Shown piece by piece: positions 44,290 through 52,545 of a stretch of 64,000 nucleotides of DNA (position 1 is its first letter; each line of letters opens with the position of its first letter). The notes beneath the pieces are model-generated. The model was given only the letters and a program-made list of their open reading frames with translations. It had not been told where the DNA came from and did not search any database. The stretch lies in contig NZ_VSSS01000057.1 of assembly GCF_008123425.1 (NCBI RefSeq), positions 62,001 to 126,000 on the forward strand, in the 5' to 3' direction. The stretch comes from Bradyrhizobium rifense. GTDB taxonomy: Bacteria > Pseudomonadota > Alphaproteobacteria > Rhizobiales > Xanthobacteraceae. Made by a program: the position numbers and the translations under genes.

Positions 44290-44647
44290 AACAAGCCCTA
44301 TCTTCTGAAGCGAACGGTTCGGCATCAACACGCTTGGTCGAGTGATTATCTTGATCCAAGCTACCCGTTTTACAAGGCCGAATCCGAACGGCTTATGCCT
44401 GTTTTCGAACACAAGGACCGATTGCGACGAGCTATCACTAAAAGCAATACCGATATCTCAAACACAGATATCGACACGATGACCACCGCTGCCATCGAAG
44501 CGCTCTTCTAAGGATTCGTCGTCCATCAGATTGGAGCGGTTGGGTGCAGATCGCAACGTTGCTGGCCCCGCAACAAATGAGTGCACCGCGAAGGGATCCT
44601 AACGGCTTCGCTGTGTCGGAGGGGGCGCGTCAGCCCATCCCGTTCGG
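44290..44647. other. intergenic region
   Basis: About 360 bases separate two minus-strand genes. Apart from AAGCCCTATCTTCTG near 44294-44308, similar to the end of promoter repeat C, no feature was recognised. Confidence 0.35.
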
Positions 44648-45625
44648 TCACTCCAACGAAGCGCGGTCATACTTGGCCAGCCTCACTTTGGCCTCGGCAA
44701 CGACACGGCGCACGACGTCACCTGCCGCGGGCAAGTCATGAATCATGCCGATTGACTCCCCGACCGTCACATTCGCCACGTCAAAGTCGCCGACGCGCGA
44801 CGCCGCCTCCACCTTTTCCAGTTCGTCGGCCTGTAGAGCCCTTAGCTTCTCTTCGTGGCCATGCCACTTTGCGATGAACTCATTCTTCAGTAGCCGCCCA
44901 GTGTATCCTTCCGGCCAAGCTCTCTGCCTTACAATATCGTACACGCTGGTTCGTATCGTCTCATCGCCCGAAGCTGCCACCACCTTGGCTTTGGCACTTG
45001 GATGGATAAGAGCCTCCTTTGTTGCCCAAAAGCGGCTGCCCATGAGAGCGCCTTCGGCGCCGAGCATCAGAGCCGCAGCAAGACCTCGCCCGTCGGCGAT
45101 CCCGCCCGCGGCAACAACGACCACATCAGGTGCGTAGTTGCTCAGAGCGTCTACCACCGTCGGGACGAACGGCAGTGTCGATCGGGCTGTTTGGCCGTGG
45201 CCGCCCGCCTCCGTGCCTTGCGCTACGACGACATCGGCTCCGACATCGGCGGCTCGCCGTGCTTGGTCGACCGTATGGACTTGGCAAATGAGGGGCACCC
45301 GGGCTTTTTTGATGCGCTTTGCAAATGGTGCCGGATCAGCAAAGGATAACATGATCGCGCGCGGATGACGCTCTATTGCAAAATCGAGCAATTCCGGCTG
45401 TTTTGCGACCGACCAAGTGATGAAACCGCATCCCACATCGTTGCGCGTGATTTTCGCTGACTCCGTCTCGAACCAGGCGCGGTCGCCATATCCGCCGCCA
45501 AGTAAGCCGAGCCCGCCGGCGGCCGCAACCGCGGTGGACAGGTCTGCGCCCGCGGCAGGCGTCATCGGCGCAAGGATGATTGGGTGCTCAATATTAAACA
45601 GCTTCGTCAACCGCGTCCTGATCAT
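44648..45625 (-). CDS. nitronate monooxygenase/2-nitropropane dioxygenase-like flavoprotein
   Basis: This 325-residue FMN TIM-barrel protein has HPIILAPMTPAAG at the N-terminus, GCGFITW, QVHTVDQARRAADVGADVVVAQGTEAGGH (the family signature with the FMN-phosphate loop), and AAGGIADGRGLAAALMLGAEG. It oxidises nitronates with O2, or acts as an NADH:quinone or enoyl reductase in related members. The catalytic His of EAGGHG is present. GGAAAGGGTAGGACG precedes the ATG. It is a single gene between two LysR genes. Confidence 0.93.
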   Translation of the reverse strand: MIRTRLTKLFNIEHPIILAPMTPAAGADLSTAVAAAGGLGLLGGGYGDRAWFETESAKITRNDVGCGFITWSVAKQPELLDFAIERHPRAIMLSFADPAPFAKRIKKARVPLICQVHTVDQARRAADVGADVVVAQGTEAGGHGQTARSTLPFVPTVVDALSNYAPDVVVVAAGGIADGRGLAAALMLGAEGALMGSRFWATKEALIHPSAKAKVVAASGDETIRTSVYDIVRQRAWPEGYTGRLLKNEFIAKWHGHEEKLRALQADELEKVEAASRVGDFDVANVTVGESIGMIHDLPAAGDVVRRVVAEAKVRLAKYDRASLE

Positions 45626-45808
45626 CGTCCTACCCTTTCCACTGTTAGGCGGCTAAGCTCCGCCGCTCTCCGCCATGTGGCTTCTCGTCCACCGCGACGC
45701 CCCGTAAGAGTGACAAGCACTTCCTCTTCGAACGTTCGGCATTTGATTAACCGCTCGACATCGCAACGGTCGCTCGACTATTTCGTAGACATCCAACGCC
45801 GCCAATAC

Positions 45809-46780
45809 TCACTGGTCGGAAAACACTCTTTCGCGGCACGTACGAATGTCGGCTTTTTGAACCACGGCATCGGTCGAGAGGCGGGAGAATTGCGCTTTGA
45901 GACGAGGCACCGCAAAATCGACGAAAGCCCGCACTTTGGGAACGGCAAGCCGTCCCTGTGGGGAAATCAGATGCAGAGGGATCGCGGAAGCGTCGTCATG
46001 CCCGAGAAGGACTTGTAGCCTGTTTTGCGAGAGTTGCTCCGCAATGTGATAGGAGAAGAGCCGGGTGATCCCTCGCCCCTCGACGGCCGGGGCAATAGCG
46101 CCACGAACACTATTCACTACGAAGCGTGGCGTGAAATGAACCGATCGCGGTATCGACGATCCTTTCGCCGGTGGAAAGGTCCACGAATCAATTCCGAAGT
46201 GAGTCATGGCGATGATCTTGTGCTTTGCAAGATCAGCGACCTCTTCGATATTCGGATGCGCCGACAAATAGCGGGGCGATGCCGCTACGACACGTCTGAC
46301 CGCTCCCAACCGGATCGCGACGAGCGTGGAATCTGTCAAGTTGCCAATTCGCAAGGCGATATCCATGCCTTCATCGATAAGTTTCACCGGTCGATCCAGC
46401 AAAAACAGCCTGACAGAGACGGTTGGATAGGCGTCCATGAACTCGTCCAATACCGGGCGCAAGATATCTTCGCCCGCCGCGACTGGAGCTGTTATGGTCA
46501 ACGTGCCACTCGGGGTCGATCGTTCACTTGCCGCGACGAGATCAGCCTCCTCAAGATCTGCAATGACGCGGCGACACACAAGCGCATAACGTTCCCCCGC
46601 GTCGCTTAGCTTGAATGACCTCGTCGTGCGGTGAAGAAGGGTAACACCTACATGCGCCTCAAGAGACGCAAGCGCCCGGCTTATCGCAGCAGGTGATCGT
46701 CCCAGCTTGCGTCCCGCTTTCCTCAAGCCTCCCTCATCGAGGGCGGCGACGAAGATCTTCATGGCGTCGATACGGTCCAC
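45809..46780 (-). CDS. LysR-family transcriptional regulator
   Basis: This 323-residue protein has the winged helix MKIFVAALDEGGLRKAGRKLGRS (start as MDRIDAMK, the CrgA-like subgroup) and the effector domain from about 92 (GTLTITAPVAAGEDILRPVL). The C-terminal tail after 300 is longer than usual. Promoter repeat copy B lies 139-213 bp upstream and points at this gene. It could control the adjacent nitronate monooxygenase gene. Confidence 0.93.
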   Translation of the reverse strand: MDRIDAMKIFVAALDEGGLRKAGRKLGRSPAAISRALASLEAHVGVTLLHRTTRSFKLSDAGERYALVCRRVIADLEEADLVAASERSTPSGTLTITAPVAAGEDILRPVLDEFMDAYPTVSVRLFLLDRPVKLIDEGMDIALRIGNLTDSTLVAIRLGAVRRVVAASPRYLSAHPNIEEVADLAKHKIIAMTHFGIDSWTFPPAKGSSIPRSVHFTPRFVVNSVRGAIAPAVEGRGITRLFSYHIAEQLSQNRLQVLLGHDDASAIPLHLISPQGRLAVPKVRAFVDFAVPRLKAQFSRLSTDAVVQKADIRTCRERVFSDQ

Positions 46781-46918
46781 TTACCCACCACTTGACACTT
46801 GATGTCGGTCAACGCCTCAATGTGCGAACAACATATGCGCAGCTCGACAAGCCCCAGGCAAATCGCGAACTATTTCCTGCACTCGATTATGCGTCGCCGA
46901 TTGTACGATGACGTTGAT

Positions 46919-46993
46919 TGAGGCTAGGCAGCTGTTGACGCTGCCATCAAACGCTTTTTCGAGATAGCCCCATCTTTTCTGGAGATTGGCAGA
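46919..46993 (-). promoter_or_regulatory. promoter/operator repeat, copy B
   Basis: On the minus strand, TTGATG (46945-46950), 18 bp and TAGCCT (46921-46926) form a -35/-10-like pair. Upstream of it is the dyad region read as GAGATAGCCCCATC on the plus strand. It is nearly collinear with copy C over about 75 bp and points toward the LysR gene. No intact gene lies in 46781-47166. Confidence 0.6.
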
Positions 46994-47074
46994 CGACGCG
47001 TAGCAGGCCGTCAGATAGAGCGCGCTTTTGCTCCTCCGTACGCCGTACCGCATGTCGCAAGAAATCATCCCCAT
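46985..47074 (-). pseudogene. remnant of a 4-OT-like gene
   Basis: The frame starts MGMISCDMRYG, nearly identical to the MSMISCDMRYG start of the 4-OT-like gene at 41197-41427. DNA similarity runs about 90 bp, through the region encoding the first helix, and then stops where promoter repeat B begins. A frameshift follows the YG codons. It is a truncated copy that was cut off by, or joined to, the repeat. Confidence 0.75.
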
Positions 47075-47166
47075 CCGGCTTCTTCTCAGCTTAAGCAGCT
47101 AGTGTTTAGTTCCTGGACGGGCTCATCCCACCGATCGACTTGTGCGGATTGGGCTCGCGCCTCGAT

Positions 47167-48801
47167 CTACTCTACGTATCGGGCAACGGATGGTCCCGTT
47201 AGGCGCCAATCCCCCTCTGGTTCTGCCTTGGTGATCGATACCAGCCAGCAGACAAGCAGCGTCAGCGGCAAGGTGACGAGCGCCGGCGAGTCGTACGGAA
47301 AGATCGCGGGACCAAGACCCAGCACCTTTGACCAGATCGTTGGGCCCATAGCCGTCAGAACAACCGATGAGATAAGCCCGAAGGTACCACCGATGACCGC
47401 ACCACGAGTCGTCAGGCCGTCCCAGTAGATTGCCAGGATCAGCAGGGGGAAATTGGCGCTGGCCGCGATCGCCGTTGCAAGTGCAAGGAGGTAAGCGACA
47501 TTCTGTCCCTCACACGCCAGTCCGAGCAATATGCCGAGCACTCCCAATGCCACCGCAGAGATCCGCGATACTTGAAGCCGCGCGCGCTCGGTGAGTTGCC
47601 GTCCGGACAAGCCTACGACGAGGTCGTTGGCAGCTGATGAAGCGCCCGCTATGAGCAGTCCGGAGACAACTGCCAGGATCGTCGCGAACGCAACCGCAGA
47701 GATGAATCCCGCCAGGATGCTCCCGCCAACGGCCCTCGCCAGATGGATGGGAGCCAGATTGTTTCCGCCAAAGAGTGCGCCATTGGCGCCGGCGTAGGTG
47801 GCATCGCCACGGAGGAGCGCGATACTGCCATATCCGATAAAAAACAGCATCACAAAGAACAGGCCGATCAGGCAGGTCGCGTAGAACACTGACAGACGCG
47901 CTGCGCGCTCGTCGCTAACCGTGAAGAAGCGCATTAGGATATGAGGCAGCCCGGCCGTCCCGAACAGGACCCCGACGCCCAGTGACAGAGTCGCAACTCC
48001 GTCCTGGGCGAAACCACGAACGTCCATGATCCCGTGGCCGATCGGATGATTGCTCACCGCCGTCTTGAAGAGATTCGACATATCAAATCCGAACCTAACC
48101 AGGACCAGCGCCGCGATCATGGAGCTTCCGCCAATCATCAGGACGGCCTTGATGATCTGTACCCATGTGGCGGCGCGCATGCCGCCAAGGGTCGAAAACA
48201 CAATCATGAGCGCGCCGACCATGATGATCGCCGGCGTATAACCGATTCCGAATAGCAAGGAGATAAGCTCGCCAGCGCCTACCATTTGCGCGACGAGGTA
48301 GAAGCTCACGATTACGAGGGTAGACGAACCCGCCAGAATGCGAACCGGCCGCTCTCTCAATTTATGAGTCAGCACGTCTGCGAATGAATACTTCCCAAGG
48401 CGACGCAGTGGCTCGGCAACGAGAAACAGCACAATAGGCCAACTGGCCAAATAGCTTGCGGCGAGGAACATTCCGTCCAGGCCGGAAGCATAGATCGCAC
48501 CTGACAGACCGAGAAAGGCGCCGGCCGACATGTAATCGCCCGCAATGGCCAATCCATTCTGTCCTGACGAGATTGAGCTTCCTGCCGTAAGATATTCCGA
48601 TGAACTGGTTGCGCGGCGCGCCGCCCAGAAGCTGATGAGCAGCGTGAGCACTGCGAAGACTACGAAGAACAAGATGGTCGAACCGTCAGCCTGGCGAACT
48701 TGAGATTCCGACTGCGCTGAGTACGCCGATCCCCCAACACCGATGGTATATGCAATCGCGAGCACAAGACGGATCATGCCATTCCGTGACATACGCATCA
48801 C
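47167..48801 (-). CDS. sodium:solute symporter, ActP (acetate permease)-like
   Basis: This 544-residue membrane transporter of the SSS family has an N-terminal signal (ending near SAYSAQS), as in ActP. About 13 transmembrane spans follow, including DYMSAGAFLGLSGAIYASGLDG, which matches the sodium/solute site, and the GTAGLPHILMRFFTV segment. The expected cargo is a short carboxylate taken up with sodium or protons. The start is GTG, or ATG three bases on, immediately after the stop codon of the small partner gene. Confidence 0.93.
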   Translation of the reverse strand: MMRMSRNGMIRLVLAIAYTIGVGGSAYSAQSESQVRQADGSTILFFVVFAVLTLLISFWAARRATSSSEYLTAGSSISSGQNGLAIAGDYMSAGAFLGLSGAIYASGLDGMFLAASYLASWPIVLFLVAEPLRRLGKYSFADVLTHKLRERPVRILAGSSTLVIVSFYLVAQMVGAGELISLLFGIGYTPAIIMVGALMIVFSTLGGMRAATWVQIIKAVLMIGGSSMIAALVLVRFGFDMSNLFKTAVSNHPIGHGIMDVRGFAQDGVATLSLGVGVLFGTAGLPHILMRFFTVSDERAARLSVFYATCLIGLFFVMLFFIGYGSIALLRGDATYAGANGALFGGNNLAPIHLARAVGGSILAGFISAVAFATILAVVSGLLIAGASSAANDLVVGLSGRQLTERARLQVSRISAVALGVLGILLGLACEGQNVAYLLALATAIAASANFPLLILAIYWDGLTTRGAVIGGTFGLISSVVLTAMGPTIWSKVLGLGPAIFPYDSPALVTLPLTLLVCWLVSITKAEPEGDWRLTGPSVARYVE

Positions 48802-49056
48802 TCAATCTCCGTGCCGCATGAGCACGAACAACCCGGTCAGGATGACGCTGACAGCCATGCAACTGGCCAACGCGATCATCGCTGGACTAAAGGTCGTTGA
48901 GGCAATGGCGGCAGGCTCCGGGTGCCGTGCGCTATGGATCACGAAGGCCATCATCCCCAAATATGAGAGGATCATCGCGAGCATCAACCGGACGCGGAGC
49001 GCATCTGGCCCGTTGGCAGTAACGCGTAATGGACGCACTTCAGCGGCTCTGTGCAT
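48802..49056 (-). CDS. small membrane protein, DUF485-like partner of the symporter
   Basis: This protein of about 84 residues has two hydrophobic segments (LMLAMILSYLGMMAFVI and MIALASCMAVSVILTGLFVLM) separated by about 20 residues. This layout is that of DUF485/YjcH proteins, whose genes precede actP. AGGGTGGG precedes the ATG at 49056; a GTG nine bases earlier is possible. Its stop is one base from the symporter start, so the two are translated together. Promoter repeat copy C lies 56 bp upstream. Confidence 0.82.
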   Translation of the reverse strand: MHRAAEVRPLRVTANGPDALRVRLMLAMILSYLGMMAFVIHSARHPEPAAIASTTFSPAMIALASCMAVSVILTGLFVLMRHGD

Positions 49057-49111
49057 ATTTCCCACCCTGCTTTGAATTGTGTGCGTCGCATATTTTGCGA
49101 TCGTGTCGGTT

Positions 49112-49186
49112 CAACGCTAGGCAACCGCTGGCGCCACCATCAAACGCATTTTCGAGATAGCCGTATCTTCTGTTGAGATTGGCCGA
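49112..49186 (-). promoter_or_regulatory. promoter/operator repeat, copy C
   Basis: On the minus strand TTGATG (49138-49143), 18 bp, and TAGCGT (49114-49119) form a -35/-10-like pair. The dyad GATAGCCGTATC (49156-49167) lies just upstream of the -35. This is the best-preserved copy and sits where the promoter of the DUF485-ActP operon must be. The rest of 49057-49555 shows no gene. Confidence 0.65.
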
Positions 49187-49555
49187 TGGCCGATCTTGCA
49201 TTCGCAGGCTCTATCGATCGCCCTGCACGGCTCCGTCAGAGCGATTCAGCACCACCGATCGACCGGTCGCGGAGCTCCGGCCCCCGTCCTATCGGCGCGA
49301 CAGATACCACGTTCAGTTCAAATCGCTTCGCCTGCACATATCAAGTTCATAGGCTAGTTTTGGAAGCCGCACTGGAAGACATCTGGCGACGGCAAGTGGT
49401 GGATGCGCTCACGAACGACCCAAATGATGATCGACGTTTCCATCGAGAAGATGCTCCGTACTTGACCATGCGACGGCGGCAGCCACCAACCGGCGATTCC
49501 CACGCAACCATGGCATCGACGGCATCAACTCACAGGTTCTTCTCGGGAGATTCTC

Positions 49556-50155
49556 ATGAGGCTCTATTGGTCGCCGAACTCGCCCTATGCGCGAAAAGTC
49601 GTGGTAGTTGCCAAGGAGCTGCGGATCGACGATCGTGTCAAACTCATTGAGACATCTGCGGTGCCGACCAAACAGAACTCTGAGCTTTCGGCACTCAACC
49701 CGTTGACCCGCATACCGACGCTTCAATTGAATACCGGCGAGACTCTCTTCGATAGCGGCCTGATCTGTGAGTACCTGGACGAGTTCGCAGACGGTGGATT
49801 GCTGCCGGCGCCTGGGCCAGCTCGCCGGCAAGTGCTCAAGCTCGAACTGTTTGGCCTGGACATCATGGACCGGGCTGTAGTCTGCCGCCAAGAAACCCTA
49901 CGGCCTGAAGGCTACCGCTGGAGCGGATGGGTCGACGCTCAGTTTGATCGGATCGGCAAGATCCTCGACGTCCTTGACGCCAACGCGCCGGCACTCGATC
50001 CCGATCTCGGCACCATAACAGTCGGTTGCGCACTCGAATATCTTGACTTTCGCTTCGGCGACCGCCCCTGGCGATCGCGACGGCCGCAGCTGACTGCCTG
50101 GCAGGAGCAATTTGCCCTGCGGCCGAGCATCGCAAGTACAAAGCATCCTCAGTGA
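49556..50155 (+). CDS. glutathione S-transferase family protein
   Basis: This 199-residue protein has the thioredoxin-like start MRLYWSPNSPYARKVVV with Ser/Tyr near the glutathione thiol, LNPLTRIPTL with the cis-Pro, and LFDSGLICEYL (glutathione gamma-glutamyl contact). The helical domain is short but keeps GCALEYLDFRF. GGAG precedes the ATG. Downstream is a terminator at 50301-50334. Function beyond glutathione binding is not clear. Confidence 0.92.
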   Translation: MRLYWSPNSPYARKVVVVAKELRIDDRVKLIETSAVPTKQNSELSALNPLTRIPTLQLNTGETLFDSGLICEYLDEFADGGLLPAPGPARRQVLKLELFGLDIMDRAVVCRQETLRPEGYRWSGWVDAQFDRIGKILDVLDANAPALDPDLGTITVGCALEYLDFRFGDRPWRSRRPQLTAWQEQFALRPSIASTKHPQ

Positions 50156-50300
50156 TCAGAGTTCCGGGAACAGCGGCTTGCTCGTTAGCCGTCGTACAAT
50201 TGTGCGGGCTTGCCACTCTCAATCCGCCGCCCCTCGGCGGAGCCGGTCGCTTTTGACTGGCAAAGGAGATCACCACCCTTCTGGTGCGTTCTCCCAGACT

Positions 50301-50334
50301 CGCCGGGATCTTCTTGAAGGTCCCGGCGCCTTTT
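50301..50334 (+). terminator. rho-independent terminator
   Basis: CGCCGGGA (50301-50308) pairs perfectly with TCCCGGCG (50321-50328), then CCTTTT. It ends the GST transcript and separates it from the convergent TetR remnant. Confidence 0.8.
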
Positions 50335-50560
50335 ATGTCATTAGGTCCGCGGTAGTGATCTGAGCAGCGATTTTTGCCGTCGCTCTCACTCGATTGATGG
50401 CGTTCCTATCTCGGTAGACCCTCGAAACGACGAAGCCGCCCTGCACCGTAGCGATGAGCGTCATCGTAAGCTCGCTGGCGTCAAGACGTTTCACGAGCTC
50501 GCCGTTGGTTTGCGCCTCACGGAGGCTGTGTGCGAGGATCTCATGGAGTTTGCGGAGGTA
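50333..50560 (-). pseudogene. remnant: C-terminal part of a TetR regulator
   Basis: The translation contains LREAQTNGELVKRLDASEL, then MTLIATVQGGFVVSRVYRD and RNAIN. This matches the last third of the intact TetR at 54808-55371 almost word for word. The DNA-binding N-terminus is missing; codons upstream (50561-50623) lose all similarity. With no HTH it cannot be a working regulator, so I call it a decayed duplicate. Confidence 0.85.
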
Positions 50561-50748
50561 GCCCGGCCCGCACGAGTGGATGGCGAAGCACCCTAGGCTC
50601 CGCAAATAGCTTGGTACGGTCAAAGCTCAAACCACGCCACCAAGTGGCGGAGAAACCCTCTTGTCGCGTGAAGGTCTCACTTCTACCCATCGACTTCAAC
50701 GCGATAGTTGAGACCGACATCAGCATTCCGCCGAGGTCGGTCCGCAAC

Positions 50749-51213
50749 TTACGACTTCGTCTCCAGGATGACCTCCAATTCAACCGGCGTGTCCATCGGC
50801 AACCTTGCAACGCCTATCACAAGTCGGGCTGACATCTTGTCCGGGCCAAACACCTTGTTGAACAGTTCAGAGGCACCGTCCGCCACCCTTGGCTGATCAA
50901 CAAGATCGCCCGAGGTCGCAATATAGACGCCAAGCCTGACAACGCGTACGACCTTGTCAAGCGATCCTAGACTCTCTCTGGCAACAGCCAAGGCATTGAG
51001 AGCTGCGAGCTCCGCCGCCTCCCGGCCTGCCGCGCCGTCCAGCTCCTTGCCGATACGTCCAACAAATTTCGGCTTCTGGTTTTCGACGGGTAGCATGCCG
51101 GTGAGGAACAGCAGATTGCCGGTCTGCACTGCCGCGACGTACGCGCCGAAAGGCTTGGGTGCCTTCGGGAGTTGGATACCCAACTCCCGCAGGCTGACTT
51201 CCGCGCTTACCAC
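50749..51213 (-). CDS. RidA-family protein (YjgF/endoribonuclease L-PSP superfamily)
   Basis: This protein of about 154 residues has the RidA fold, with LFLTGMLPVENQKP, the QNALAVARESLGSLDKVVRV-like helix and the conserved Arg in MSARLVIGVARLP. RidA proteins hydrolyse reactive enamine/imine intermediates. This longer, YoaB-like form may have other substrates. The start is GTG, overlapping the end of the upstream SDR gene by seven bases, so translation is coupled. It is the last gene of the ohr-SDR-RidA unit. Confidence 0.9.
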   Translation of the reverse strand: MVSAEVSLRELGIQLPKAPKPFGAYVAAVQTGNLLFLTGMLPVENQKPKFVGRIGKELDGAAGREAAELAALNALAVARESLGSLDKVVRVVRLGVYIATSGDLVDQPRVADGASELFNKVFGPDKMSARLVIGVARLPMDTPVELEVILETKS

Positions 51214-51926
51214 CTTCCGGAATGCGCGCCGCCATCAACGTGCAGCGATTCCCCGGTAACATTCTGCGCTTCGGTCAGATAAACGATCGCATCGACGATA
51301 TCCTTGACGCTGGAGACCGTGCCCAACGGGGCAAGAGTCTTCAGAAACTCGTGCGGGTCGTCCTTGTGCAGCGGCGTGTCCACCATGCCGGGCGCGACCG
51401 TGTTAAAGCGGATGCCCTGCTTCGCATATTCGACTGCCAGGTTGCGGGTCATGGCCTCCAAGCCGCCTTTGGTGATCATCGGCACCGAAACGGTTAGGCC
51501 TGCGATCGGGTTTTCGACCAGCGACGAGGTGACGCCAACGACGCTGCCGCCCGACTTCTGGGCCAGCATCTGCTTCACGGCATGCTGCGTGATGTAAAGA
51601 TAGCCTTCCAGGTTGGTTGACGACAGCTTCTTCAGATCTTCACCCGTGTAATCGGTAAATGCCTTGGGAAAGAAGATGCCGGCATTGTTGACCAGCGCGT
51701 CGATCGAGCCGAACTTGCTGATTGCGGTCTGAGCAACCTTCGCGGCCACCGATGCATCACCGATATCGCCGTCAACCAGCGCGAGCTTGGCGGACGTCGG
51801 CAGTTCCTTTGACTTGCTCACGCTGCGAGATGTCGCGACGACGTTGTAGCCCTTGTCGAGGAAAGCCTTCACGACGCCGGCACCGATGCCCTGGGAAGCA
51901 CCTGTTACGATAACTGTCTTACTCAT
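51207..51926 (-). CDS. SDR-family protein lacking the catalytic tyrosine (copy 2)
   Basis: This 239-residue protein has TGASQGIG at 8-15, NNAG at 80-83, Ser134 and Lys153. The YxxxK tyrosine position (149) is Pro. The sequence around it, MITKGGLEA, parallels LTKGGLNA in the SDR at 29789-30499, so both belong to one Tyr-less subgroup. The HVDGGAHSG end closes the fold. CGGAGAATATC precedes the ATG. It is the middle gene of a unit with the peroxide-resistance gene ohr and RidA, suggesting a stress or detoxification role. Confidence 0.92.
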   Translation of the reverse strand: MSKTVIVTGASQGIGAGVVKAFLDKGYNVVATSRSVSKSKELPTSAKLALVDGDIGDASVAAKVAQTAISKFGSIDALVNNAGIFFPKAFTDYTGEDLKKLSSTNLEGYLYITQHAVKQMLAQKSGGSVVGVTSSLVENPIAGLTVSVPMITKGGLEAMTRNLAVEYAKQGIRFNTVAPGMVDTPLHKDDPHEFLKTLAPLGTVSSVKDIVDAIVYLTEAQNVTGESLHVDGGAHSGRW

Positions 51927-51991
51927 GATATTCTCCGTTGGTTTGGGTTGATCGTCGGAAGGTCAGTCGCTTGAACCTTCCGCTCGAAACT

Positions 51992-52426
51992 TCACTGCGC
52001 CGCGACGATGTCCACGCGCACGTCGAGGCTGTTCCGCGTCGCATTCGAGTAGGGGCAGATCTGATGAGCCTTCTGCACCAGCGTCTCGGCATCAGCCTTT
52101 GCCAGCCCGGGCAGAAGAACCGCGAGGCCAACCTCAAGGCCGAAACCGCCCTCGGCGCGCGGACCAATTCCCACGGTTGCTTTGACGGTGGTATCGGCCG
52201 GCACCTTCGGGCCACCTTGTGTCGCGACGAACTGCATCGAGCTCAGAAAGCAGGCGGCATAACCCGCGGCAAACAACTGCTCCGGATTGGTGCCCGGGGC
52301 ACCGTCGCCACCGAGCTCCTTGGGCCGGGTCAGGCTGACCTTCAGGTTTCCGTCGGGCGTCGCGGCATGACCGACACGGCCTCCCGTCGCTGTCGCATTG
52401 GTTCTGTATAGAACGTTGGTTGGCAT
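51992..52426 (-). CDS. ohr: organic hydroperoxide resistance protein (Ohr/OsmC family)
   Basis: This 144-residue peroxidase has the two catalytic cysteines: Cys59 in GYAACF and Cys124 in HQICPYSNATR, the latter being the Ohr signature. The N-terminal NVLYRTNATATGGR and GGDGAPGTNPEQLFAAG segments are typical of Ohr rather than OsmC. It reduces organic hydroperoxides with lipoyl-protein thiols. GAGGAGAAAGCC precedes the ATG. It is divergent from a LysR regulator rather than the usual OhrR (MarR type), which is unusual. Confidence 0.95.
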   Translation of the reverse strand: MPTNVLYRTNATATGGRVGHAATPDGNLKVSLTRPKELGGDGAPGTNPEQLFAAGYAACFLSSMQFVATQGGPKVPADTTVKATVGIGPRAEGGFGLEVGLAVLLPGLAKADAETLVQKAHQICPYSNATRNSLDVRVDIVAAQ

Positions 52427-52519
52427 GGCTTTCTCCTCTTCATGGGCTTGTTGTTCGCTGCTGGGAGGAGAATGGGCGGAGCCGGCCTGATTGATTAGGC
52501 GGAAATATCTGGAATTACA

Positions 52520-52535
52520 TTTCCATTTATGGAAA
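52520..52535. promoter_or_regulatory. perfect 16-bp palindrome, LysR operator candidate
   Basis: TTTCCATTTATGGAAA reads the same on both strands and fits the T-N11-A pattern of LysR sites. It lies 10 bp before the LysR start and about 95 bp upstream of ohr, with a related GGAA/TTCC half-site pair just to its left (52511-52524). Confidence 0.65.
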
Positions 52536-52545
52536 AATCGCCGAA

